The notes under the pieces are model-generated. The model made no database searches and was not told where the DNA came from. It was given only the letters and a program-made list of their open reading frames with translations. The position numbers and the translations under genes were made by a program. From contig RCSZ01000002.1 of the NCBI GenBank assembly GCA_014898425.1, forward strand, positions 124,001 to 188,000: a DNA stretch of 64,000 nucleotides. The letters run 5' to 3'. Below, piece after piece: positions 48,101 through 58,385 of the stretch. Each line of letters opens with the position of its first letter. The first letter of the stretch is position 1. This DNA comes from Botryotinia globosa (taxonomy: Eukaryota; Ascomycota; Leotiomycetes; Helotiales; Sclerotiniaceae).

Positions 48101-48873
48101 CTGTTGGCTTTGAAGGCATGGATGAGTTCACGTTCCATAATACACCTCTTGCTCGAATCAATGCCGGTTTTGGATTCGACGACAAGAACCAAACTTTTGA
48201 TCAATCCGGTGGAATGGATCCAGTCAATGTTCCGGAGATACCGCGTCAGGATAACGCTGGTACAAGAAGCCAGCCAGGAGAAACAGTCGCTCCAGTAACT
48301 CCTCATCGTACTCGTGCTAGTACTAGAAGTCAAAGACGGTATGATTTGTCGGCTAGAGGTGGCAATTACTTCCGATTCCAAGATACCGAGTCGGTCGAAG
48401 GAGAAACTGGAGATGATTATATTGATGAAGAGGATGAAGAAGACGACGAGGAAGATGATGACGAGGAGGTGCAAGATGATGAGGATGATGAAGATGACCT
48501 CGAGGAGGAGAGTCCAAGTAAGAGAGCACGTCACCGCAAGAATTCTTCCAGAGGTTCAGCTAGAAGCCCAGCTAAAACTTCCGCGAGAGGCTCTGCAAAG
48601 GGTACTCCAAGAAAGTCAAGAAAGTCCCCCGTCAAGAAAGGTCCCAAGGTCGCATTTAATCCTCGTCCAGCCTCTGCACCTTCTACCCTTGATCGTGGTC
48701 CACCGCGGAGATATCATCAGACCAGAATAAATCTCTCGCCCGGTGATTTGGGTCCCCAATTTAATCTTGAGATTTCTGGGCGTCAAAAAAGATTACCATT
48801 CACGACTGTTGCTCAGGATAGGGCAGAGTTTAAGAAGGAATTTGAGATGGACTCTGATAATCAGGATTTGTGA
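45157..48873 (+). CDS. Large low-complexity, probably nuclear protein, unrecognised
   Basis: Exons 45157-45435, 45489-45789, 45848-48873 sum to 3,606 nt, 1,201 residues. Intron 2 (58 nt) has a weak donor (GTTCGT) but a good CTAAC and pyrimidine tract and is the only join that keeps the frame. The N-terminal 190 residues look folded and helical (VIAKIVSYNPATWVLACQSE; ARFLARLFIKHPTLCERLCV). The rest is Ser/Pro/Asn-rich. Two related short motifs are seen: FQLQVATVYRALG at about 491 and REQLQIAAVYQSLG at about 655. Near 720-1000 the protein is Asn/Phe/Gly-rich. Residues 1050-1082 are almost all Asp/Glu, followed by a basic block with SPAK, TPRK and SPVK repeats (about 1085-1130), like linker-histone tails. 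I do not recognise a family; chromatin or RNA binding is a guess from composition. Confidence 0.75.
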
Positions 48874-51741
48874 TGGAATGGTGGATTTGATCTTGTATCG
48901 GTGGCATTTGATCTTAAAGATCTTTTCGTGCTGTTTTTTTCTGCTCAAAACTAATTCTCGCGATGTCTTCTGTTTTTTTCTTTGGTTCGTTTTTATTTCA
49001 GCTTTTCGACATTCTCAACGGCGACACCAAGACTGTTTAGCCATTTAGCCATTCATCCACACGTATGCCCATGCTGGGAGTGTTTCTCGTCGTTGTGCTT
49101 GTTTTTTCTTCGGCCTTCAATTCTTCGATCAGAACAAATCTTTTTGTGTTTATCAAATCTGGACTCTTATGTTTCAATTTGATTTGATCGACTCGGCTTG
49201 GTTTAGGTCTTCACTTACTTCAAATAATGGTGTCTACACACAAATAACAGGTATACATGATCTTTAAGACGTGTTCCAACAGTTTTCTCTGACAAGGAGT
49301 CATAATGTAATTAAATCAAATTCAACTCAATAGCAATGATTTATTTATTTTTTCATGCCTGTTCCTTGTGATTTGAGATCATTATAGTTGGACTTTGTGA
49401 ATGTGTTGTCTGTTCATTTGTGATCTTGAGTGTTTTTGTTGATGGTAATAATAAATTTGATCTCTGGATGAGATCACATCTTGTGAGAATATTCACAGGG
49501 GCTTCTCTATCGGTGCTTTTTTAACACTTCAATATCTACATGGCTATTTCTAGGGAGTCATTACATGCTATTTCACCATACGAAATACCATACGAAATAA
49601 CATACGAAATAACATACGAAATGCGAGTACTAACAAATAACCACCACAAAACCTAATACAGCTTAACAAAATTCTAATCAGGATTTGACCATAAAATCCA
49701 AGGGTCTTCATTTAATTTCATGCACTAGTATTCGAGTCTTCTAGTATATGATTTGACTTTTGTAAAACCTGGTTTGGGAAAGAGCATGGGTGTAGGTCTT
49801 TCAATAGCAGTCACGGCAATGAAATAGCATTCCGATGATGGGACCGATGATGATTTTAAAACTTGGTGAGGAGGAAAACTTCTTGAGACGGCATCTGGAA
49901 AAGATAATATGGGGAGTGAGTTATGCTAGGTCTTTCTTCTCCCCCTCATGCCCTTCTTGATATAACTATTTTCGTCTTGTTTAGCGCGGAATACTAATAA
50001 TTTCTGCGGAGCTCTAGACATTCGAATCGAAACCTGCCACGGCAGTCGCCGTCTCTCGTTTTCATCAGTCTCCCCGACTTTCACAATTCAAGAGTTTCCA
50101 TCTCTGCCTCCTCATTTTCTCTCCTTACTCTGGTCACATCGCCTTTCTCACTCGACACACCTCGTCTCGGGTCTTCGAAACCTGTACTCTCGTTGTACAT
50201 CTCCTCTCCGACCATCCTATCGTTTCCCATCTAATCTGCTCTTAGTTGTCCCCCGGCGCCAATGGTTATATGTAATAGAACATGGGAGACAATTGTCGTA
50301 TTTGATCATAATTTATGTGTTCGAGAAGAAGAAAATGTGCGTTTAATGATCAAGATTACAAGAGCAAGAGAGGTATCGTCGAGTGAAAGAATCATGGATA
50401 GGAGTATGCTGAAACAAGCAAGGGGGTAGTTTGAGGTATCATTGGCGTTTTTATAAATACAAGATTCTGGGTTTACAGGTCAATTTCCATGGAATTTTAT
50501 GGTAGCAGAAAGGGACATGCAAAGACAGATGACAGGAAATAACATGGGATTGACATTGTGAGATGGGAGTGAATGAGAAGACAAACCGCAAGAAGTAATG
50601 TGGGAAGCCATGGTTACAGATAAAGATTTTATAAGAGATGGATTAGGACTATGGATATGTGACTATGCAAGAAAAGATCTAAGAAAGGACTCAATGGTTA
50701 CGGATTAGTGTAAGCAAAATTTGCACCGCGCTCGAGTAAAAGTTGAGCTGGCGGTTCTAGTCATTACTCATGTGTCATTGTGGAATATACAGAGATCTAG
50801 ATAATCATGAAAGAATTTGTATTACGTAGAAACAATATAACCAGTGGATACTGGAAGTAGATGCACGTGAGGAAACCATGGATCATCTGCGACGACTTTA
50901 GTTTATGAGTCAAATTGTTTGATCGACCCCCCTATATCTTTTGCTAAATGACGTGTTGAGAATTGAGAGTTTGAGCGGCGGAGATCTGAGTCACTGCTTG
51001 GCATCGTCTATCTACTAACCTATGAAATAAACAAGTATGTATGATGCTCGCCGTAAACCATCCCTCTTCTGAAAAGATACTTTGAGTACGACGTGCTGGT
51101 TGTGCCGAATTGTGGATTGTAGGCGCAGAACACTTAGAGCTAGACACAAGCTAGTATTCGCTTGCGGTTTCATAGATATTTTTAGAGGAAAGTCAAACGA
51201 AGCTTCAATAGTAGCCATCTTGATAGATTTCAAATAAATCTAAGCGAGCCTTATGAAGATGCCATATTCCGCAAAACCAAGAGAATTGCTGCTGAATTTG
51301 TTCAGAGAATCACTGTTTTTCGTCGGAATATAGAGTAAAAGCACATCTATTTGGTGAACAAATTTGTCGATGTAATAATGGTTAGTTGTTTTAAAATCCA
51401 TTTATTTTTACTTTCTTGATCTCCGGCCAGATTTTGAGCTGCTTTATCTAGTGTAGGCTAGACAGCAGCTAAGAGAGGACTAAAAGGGGGGGGTATCAAC
51501 GGTTCTTGAAAGTTTAAACCCCATGGTTATATATAAACACTTCAAGCCCCTTCTTCTCTTGATCTTAGAAATATACACAGAGCTTCGAAAGTACACATTC
51601 GTTTAACCATTTATTAACTTTTGAACAGTTTACCATCTGGTATGTAGCCACTCCCATAGATACATTTACATCAATGATAACTATTAATGTATTCAGATTC
51701 TCATTTCTATCGTTAACTTCAAATCAATTGAAGTTCCAATA
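48874..51741. other. Intergenic, no gene recognised
   Basis: About 2.9 kb. The first 300 bases are the T-rich 3' UTR of the large gene. A 12-bp array lies at 49576-49623. The segment 49920-50260 is CT-rich like a fungal promoter or leader, but no coding frame follows. The last 200 bases before 51742 form the leader of the first BTB gene and include a small probable leader intron (GTATGTAG..CAG at about 51641-51697). Confidence 0.5.
49576..49623. repeat. 12-bp tandem repeat, 4 copies
   Basis: CCATACGAAATA twice followed by ACATACGAAATA and ACATACGAAATG; period 12. Confidence 0.97.
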
Positions 51742-53021
51742 ATGGACAATAACGACACGCCATGCGTCCGCCGTGACGATGAAAAACTCTTGTTGGAACA
51801 AACTGCTCTCGAAGGTCCCACTGGTATTAAAACTGAGGCCCCAATCGTCCCTGGATCATCGGTTCATGAACCTCATTATCGTCGAGCCTCATCTCAAGAA
51901 TACAAATCTGATATGTCTGAAAATGTCTCTTCGAGCAATGGAGATGATGAGGAATCAGAGAGCTCATTTGATGATACAGATAATGCATTTGAAAAAGATA
52001 ACGAGTGAGTTCATTTCCCATTGCAAAACCCCAATATATCAATCAAGTTGCCCAATAGCCCGTACTACAGTGTGTGGTAACTATCACTTGGCTCATAAAG
52101 CTCATATAATATATTGAATCACCTACTATGAAGGTCTATCAGCTAACTTCGCTTAGAAATTACGGCATTGAAACAGCTCGTGTTGAGATTGGCTCCAACA
52201 CCGTACTCGCAATCCATGTTCGACGTTTGAGAGAGATGCTTCCTTTTTTCGCAAAGCGCTTCAATTGTCATCGATTGAGTTTCTATGAGAGATATGTTGA
52301 ACTTGATCCAGCTGGATACAAGCTTTTAAAGCGCTGGTTATATGGAGCTTCGATTAAAGAGCAGAAAAGGGACAAATGCCGCACCACGGAGCTCTTCTCT
52401 CTATTTGCCATCGCGCACACCTTCGAACAACAAAGTTTAGAAGATGAAACAATGGATTGTCTTGTTAAGGAGATTCATGAAAGTGGCGACGAGTCAAGAT
52501 TCACGCCAGAGCATGTCAGATTTGCATACGAACTGACTCCTGCAGTGACAAGACTCCGAATTTTCTGTGCCGGATCTGTAGCTGAAGCCATGGCAGAAGA
52601 CAATCAATTCAAGTGGGATCGCGAGCAAGTATACAAGCTTCTCATCGATATTCCAGAGCTTCTTAATGATGTCGACCCTGAAGCTCTCCGCCGATTTGAG
52701 GAAGCGTCAACTGCTGCAAACAACACTAGAGATGATGACCACCAGCGTACCGAGGTTGGTGATAACATTCAGCCTGTTCACGATACAGTCGGAGGCGACC
52801 ACACTCGTGGCAATCGATTGCTCTCGTCTAGCTCTGGTAGCAATGAACATAATCATAATAAGCATGCCAGAACGGGGCTTGGTAGCTCTGCAGACTCTGG
52901 CATTGATTCATCCGGCAAATCGCCTGATAGTATGAGTGTTCAGGTCGCCTCACCTGATTCCGAAAGCGGCGAGGAGCGCCGCAATAACAAGAGGGTTAAG
53001 CTTTACCATGATGGATATTAA
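51742..53021 (+). CDS. BTB/POZ-domain protein (cluster member 1)
   Basis: Proposed exons 51742-52004, 52059-52073 (15 nt) and 52157-53021; 1,143 nt, 380 residues. Skipping the micro-exon (single intron 52005-52156) also keeps frame, giving 375 residues. The N-terminal 87 residues are acidic (SSSNGDDEESESSFDD). The BTB domain follows: YGIETARVEIGSNTVLAIHV, LREMLPFFAKRF, ELDPAGYKLLKRWLYG. The post-BTB helices are LFSLFAIAHTFEQQSLEDET and TPAVTRLRIFCAGSVAEAM. The C-terminus is Ser/Asp-rich and ends in a basic RRNNKRVKL stretch that could be a nuclear localisation signal. In general BTB domains dimerise or bind Cul3. It converges on cluster member 2. Confidence 0.8.
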
Positions 53022-53460
53022 GTTGATCCGGGTGTCCGAGATTGATTTCAGCGAAGCCATCGCATATTGGGTTGCTAGCATGTAGAATATAAAACATGTT
53101 GTCCTCAGATTTTAAGATTAAAGTGAAAATATCATATTATGCGTGAAAAAGTGAATGTCTCCGGGTTGGATCTCAGCGTTGACATGGCGTTTTCAATATT
53201 CAGCATCATATCACAAGGTACGATCAATTTGAGATTTAGTCTATAATTTGAATTGCCATCCTAAGTCCATGAACCTTTCGCATTGGATCTGCCAAAGAAA
53301 CCTGATTTGGTGCCCTAATAAACTCGTAGTAACACAACCCCAGCGAATCAAACTAATTCCTGAAGGCAAAATCACCCATAGCTAAAGCGTGCATCCATCT
53401 TTCGAGAGTCTCAACTGACCCCGCGTATTGAATGTGTAAACAAGATCATTCGTTACCAAC
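53022..53460. other. Shared 3' region of convergent BTB genes 1 and 2
   Basis: About 440 bases, no gene. Contains the 3' ends of two convergent genes. Confidence 0.5.
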
Positions 53461-54376
53461 TTAATCGCTATAGTAATCACAAGCTGGTGCTAACAACGGA
53501 TCAGCCAGACTACCCCCCATGTTATCCTCTGTGAGTGCTGATATGTCAGAACGTAATTCCTCACTACGAGAAATGATCGACTCCAGATCCATATCACTAA
53601 CACCATCCAACCCACCAACTTGTGACATTTGCCATACCGCAATTCGAGAGATCAAAAGTCTCAACTTTGACTTGGGAGTAGTGTGTTTGTAGACCTCCAA
53701 CCAACAAGAAGGATTAGCTTTCGCCTTGGTATCGACCATGAACTTGATGAGGAAGTCAATCGATTCATCTTGAAGACGTGAGATATGGTATTTTTCGGCA
53801 AGAATGCAGAGCTTTACGAGGATTGGAAGCTTCATCGACATGAATAGTCCTTTGAAGGAACCCTTGGAGGATGTGGTTGTGTTCTCGATGCTTGCAATCC
53901 TACTGAGACCGCCATCGATCTTATTGGTATAGACCCAGTCGACGAGTAACTTGAAGGCCTTGGGATCATCATTTGCGAGGACAACATCTGGAATTTCCTT
54001 GACTGGGTCTAGGAAATCTTCGAAGGTATTGGCGACCATGTATTCGAGGACTGGAATTTTGGCGTAGAGAAGTTTGGCATGGACTTTGAAGGTGACAGTG
54101 CCTCCAGGCTCCTTGCCACTGCCAACTTCGATTTGCAAGATGATAGGACCTAATTCTCTGTTGTAAACTATGTCAGCAAAATCATCTGATAGTTTTTTAA
54201 GATGAATGAACGTACTTGGAAGATAAGTGCGCTCCGACTTCTGGCATGTATGTACCGCTTGAGATAGGGCGAGTATGGGCACTTCCGCTCATGGTAGTTT
54301 TGAACTTGCTTGTTGTTGAAGTTTCGGTACACCAATCAGAGATGGCAGAAGCTGACCACATATCGCTGGAAGCCAT
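53461..54376 (-). CDS. BTB/POZ-domain protein (cluster member 2)
   Basis: Exons (minus) 54376-54216 and 54157-53461, separated by a 58-nt intron; 858 nt, 285 residues. The start is MASSDMWSASAISDWCTETS; a second Met 28 codons in is an alternative. The domain reads LGPIILQIEVGSGKEPGGTV, FKVHAKLLYAKIPVLEYM, IPDVVLANDDPKAFKLLVDW followed by VYTNKI. The post-BTB part is KLPILVKLCILAEKYHISRL, TTPKSKLRLLISRIAVWQM. It has the ordinary layout of short fungal BTB proteins: BTB, helical tail with a paired-residue LRLL signature and no further domain. The C-terminus has DPLLAPACDYYSD, like member 3 (DPLRAPPCDYHRH), which shows the two are close paralogs. Confidence 0.85.
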
Positions 54377-55327
54377 GGTTGCGTTGAGTTTGTAGGCGTA
54401 GATAGCTTGAGAGCCGGAATATAGCTATCGTGGTGGCACGAAAGTTAGTGTTGAAAATTTGCTTATGTATAGGAAGAAGTCTAAGATCGAGAAGGGAGTT
54501 TAATTACACGAAGAACGTCTTATTCGCGTAGCTGGCCAAGATAGATAGTTGGTTACACAAGACCGCTGCGACTTGAAGGTGACTTGGCTATAAAGAGAAC
54601 GAATACTATGATGGCAGGCGCAGCATCTTTAAAAGGGTACAATGCAGTCCCTTGTTCACAGAATTTACGGTTTCTGTCGGGAACCAAAAGTCAAGTTTAC
54701 ACTTTATGCACTGCCCTTAAACCTGGAGCCTCCCAGGAAGAAAGTAGGACCGAGAAGGCTATCAAAAGAATTTTATTGGTGTCAAATTATCAGATTCACT
54801 TCAATGGCGCATGATTAGCATTTTATATCTTGAGTATCTAAAAGTCTCGGGTAAAGATGATTCATCAAATTCATGGTTGAAACGAAGCTTTTCTTTCACC
54901 TTGATATTCTATTCCAAGCATAGTTCAGCAAAAGATTTATTAGTACTAATCGAATACAAGTGTCAAATTTTCCAACTCATATAATGCTTCAAATAGCTGC
55001 GGAAGCTTTGAGTGAATGGGATCTTGAACATCACGTGGCACAAGGTCTGTATTTATAGATTAAGAAACTGATGTCAGTAGAAACACTCTTGATTATATCG
55101 TCTACTTCATAATATACCCAAGTTTTTATTCACATTAAAACCCCACATATATCGTGCCTTGCTCCCTATCCTTGAGCCCATGTCTTATATCAAAGCTCCT
55201 TGCAGAAGCCCATTTAAATAATCCATTTTCTTAAACATAGTCAAAACGGTCTGGTACACATTCGTTTTCTTGCAATCTCAGTTTTTCTGGCAGCGTAGTG
55301 TATTTCACTGCATTCAAGTGCATATCG
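54377..55327. other. Intergenic within BTB cluster
   Basis: About 950 bases: promoter of BTB member 2 on its left and the 3' flank of member 3 on its right. No gene recognised. Confidence 0.5.
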
Positions 55328-56187
55328 TCAGTCATCCAGGTCGCTGGGCCTATTCCCACTCCCATTGGTGATGCTGGCGGTTGTCCTCGGCTTATATGGG
55401 CATACCTCGTCAGCCGCATGGCGATGGTAGTCGCAAGGTGGTGCTCTCAATGGATCTTCTTGGAGCTTTACCCCTTGAGTCAAAGCGAGATAGTCCATGA
55501 GTATCTCTGAATTATGCGCCAATATCGAGTGTATTTCTTTCAACGTCCAGAATTCAGGATTACTTGTAAATTCTCCATCCTTAAAGCGCATCGCATAGAT
55601 GGCTAATCTTGTGAAGAATAATCGAAGCTTCGATGTTCGACGTGTATTCTCATATGTATATACCCACAGGGACTCGCCAATGATTATCTTCTTCTCTTGG
55701 AGAATATTGATCAAATAGTCCATCGTGGCATCAACAAGTGGGTTGACGTCGTATTTTTCCGCAAGTATCACCAGTTCCAAGAGTGGCGTACTGGCAGAAT
55801 TACCGTCTGCAAAGGTAAGACCAATTCCTGGCTCGATGGCTCCGCCGTATACCCAGGCAAGCATTAGTTTGAAGGCTTCGATGTTGTCCTCGGGCATCTT
55901 GGCACAATGAGTTATGCCTTCCAAAAACTTCCCATTAAACATCTTATCAAAAAATGCAATTTTATTGCAAAGTATTGTCTTATGGACGCTGAAGACTACT
56001 TGGTCGAAGCCCGTGCCGACCTCAAGGCGCACAAGTCTGGTGCCGATTGTGCTGTAAAATGTTAGCAAATTTTCTCATTGACTTATATATTGAGTGCTTA
56101 CTCTATCCAGTACTCGTTAGTCTTGACTTTCTTGAATGCCGGCTCTATCTCCTCTGACTCCAACTTGATTGGGCGTGGGGAGTTCAT
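55328..56187 (-). CDS. BTB/POZ-domain protein (cluster member 3)
   Basis: Exons (minus) 56187-56102 and 56051-55328 with a 50-nt intron; 810 nt, 269 residues. The start MNSPRPIKLESEEIEPAFKK is chosen as the last upstream Met before the charged leader; the frame is open further upstream. The BTB domain is GTRLVRLEVGTGFDQVVFSV then HKTILCNKIAFFDKMFNGKF and MPEDNIEAFKLMLAWVYGGA. The post-BTB helices are LLELVILAEKYDVNPLVDAT and YENTRRTSKLRLFFTRLAIY. The KIKLESEE and VKTNEYW regions precede the domain. The C-terminal DPLRAPPCDYHRHAADEVCP matches member 2 in position. Confidence 0.87.
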
Positions 56188-57366
56188 AATGTTTATTGTA
56201 GTAGAATTTAAAGTCGATGTTAGTTCAGGTTGAAATGATGCTTCAAAAGTATGTGAAGGACTGAAAGATATGAAGTCTTTGTATCGAACGATATGGACTA
56301 GAGGTTTCAAGTAATGTCTTGCTTCTTATGAAGAAAGATTATTAGATGTTCAAGAAAGGAGCTTCTAAGACGATAATAAAAGAGATACGGTGCAGACTCT
56401 TCCAAGTCTAACGGCTCAGCATGGCTGTAGTGCATTTCAGCAAGCGCTTTTATAGATTCGGTTGAAGTCAGTAACCCAGATCTGACGATCTTACGGCGAA
56501 GAGGTACGGCTCACTGTCATTCCTAACAATTTTGCTCAAAATACACAGTATAGTTCACATAATCATATGGTGTCATGGAAATGTTATTGGTGACTCTTGC
56601 GAACACTAGGGACTTGTCAGATGACTTCCACGTCCATCAGAAGTTATTTTACTTCAATTGACCGTAGTTTTACCTGTTGCATTCCCTTGGCACATGATAT
56701 TCTAGTACTTTTGTGTGTTTTTCTCGCCTAAATATTCATCTTTAATGACCAAAAGCAAGCAGATATGCGAGAATATATATATATATATATACGTACCTAA
56801 ATACGGCTTTTCATAAAACCTTCAATTCACCTAAAATGAAGATATCTACACTGGTGACTTTTGTAATATATACTTTTTAGGAGCATTCACTCTGTACCTG
56901 CTGCCTGAAGAAACCACCACTTATTAGGTACGGCTTATATCATGTTATGTGACTCCTCTGTTTTGCATTCTGTGGCTTAAAAATATAGAATCTATTGAAG
57001 TAGTTAATAGGATACTGCAACCTTGGCTCGAGTCCATATCTCTTTCAGTCAATTACAACTTCAAGGGTACGGTCATGGTACCCCATGGCATTTTATTTCC
57101 TGCGCACGGCCGATGCCTCCATACTGTGATGATGTAATGCTATAGCATTTATTATATTAAGGAATTCTGGACATCGACTCGCTCAACTCTCATCGAATAT
57201 ACATACAAAACCACAAACCAAGCAGTCTTTCTTTCAAGGAAAATACATTCAAAACAACTACTAATAAGGCTCTACCCACCACACAAACAATTGACTTTAC
57301 CACACAGTCCCACCAGACTCGTTTTTAACTTCAAAATATTCGATAACTTACGGAAAACAATATACA
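56188..57366. promoter_or_regulatory. Divergent promoter region of BTB members 3 and 4
   Basis: About 1.2 kb without a gene, between two divergently transcribed BTB genes. A TA dinucleotide run is at 56774-56791. The stretch 57170-57366 is AC/CA-rich and is probably the leader of member 4. Confidence 0.45.
56774..56791. repeat. AT dinucleotide run
   Basis: Nine AT units in a row. Confidence 0.95.
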
Positions 57367-58385
57367 ATGAATACCAAAGATAGAACACAAAATATACACC
57401 TATTAGGCCCAGCTATGTTCAGACAGCTGATCTTACGATCAAGCAAAAAGTCAATCGATTGTCAGAAAAGCGTTGACCAGCAGCTAGCGAAGAATCAACC
57501 AGAGTGCGACCAGTATGTTTCCCCAATATCCTTTACAATTATATCCGGACGAGCAACATCTACTAACAAAACGATAGTGATCTCGGAGGACACTCTGTCA
57601 GCATCAAAGTAGGACAAGGCTCTAACATCACGGAGTTCATAGTACCTAAAGATCCTCTATGTTCAAAGGTATCTTTCTTCGATGCCATGTTTAACCACGG
57701 ATGGCTTGAGACAAGCACACAGTCATGTACTCTACCGGATGACGATCCCGAAGCTTTCTCAATCCTCATGCACTGGGTATTCGATGTCACTCATGATGCA
57801 CCGGTAACTTTCACCGTCAAGGGACTTCAGATTCACTCAAACCCCCTCATGAACCTTGCAATAATAGCCGACAAGTACCTCGTTGATGATCTACCTGATC
57901 TTATCGAGACAAGATTGGTTCAGAAAGATATGACTAGACTAAACGATCCCAGCCATGAACTACCCACAGCACCATGGTACAGATTAGCATGGGAGCTACA
58001 ACCCCGAGCCTCGATCCTCCGAAGGTATTTCGGTCCCCAGAATGAGCCTGGCTATAAATTCGTATATCGTAATGGTATACTAGTGGAGCAGGAGACTCTC
58101 GAGGTCACGAGAGAGATGCTCAGAGAATGGGAGGATATCTTCGCAGGCCGGAAAGACATTCGTCAAGAATTAGACAAGTTCCGTACTTTCAGATATGCGA
58201 GAGACAGGCATTCATCTGACCGCATATGTCCAAGTCCCTCTTGGATATTTCGAGGAATGCACGATTATCGGGACTTTTTTTTTTGTTCGGCATTCATGTT
58301 GGATGAAGATATCCTGCGCCACTTTTGGCGTACCGAACCCAGAATGTCGCAAATAGGGTATCTGCAAATGCATATTCATCGATGA
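57367..58385 (+). CDS. BTB/POZ-domain protein (cluster member 4)
   Basis: Exons 57367-57512 and 57578-58385 with a 65-nt intron (TACTAAC branch site); 954 nt, 317 residues. The intron interrupts the beginning of the domain at CDQ/HDLGG, the same position as in member 3. BTB domain: GGHSVSIKVGQGSNITEFIV, PLCSKVSFFDAMFNHGWLET, LPDDDPEAFSILMHWVFDV. The post-BTB helices are PLMNLAIIADKYLVDDLPDL and WELQPRASILRRYFG. The C-terminus is longer than in members 2 and 3 and charged, with an Asp-Arg-rich stretch and a terminal hydrophobic part (RDFFFCSAFMLDEDILRHFW). A 12-T run at about 58275-58286 codes FFF and is a place where sequencing slips could alter the frame. Confidence 0.85.

Noticed and set aside
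47908..48534. 208-codon minus-strand hydrophobic frame
   Set aside because: Antisense of the acidic Asp/Glu run and Asn-rich part of the large plus-strand gene.
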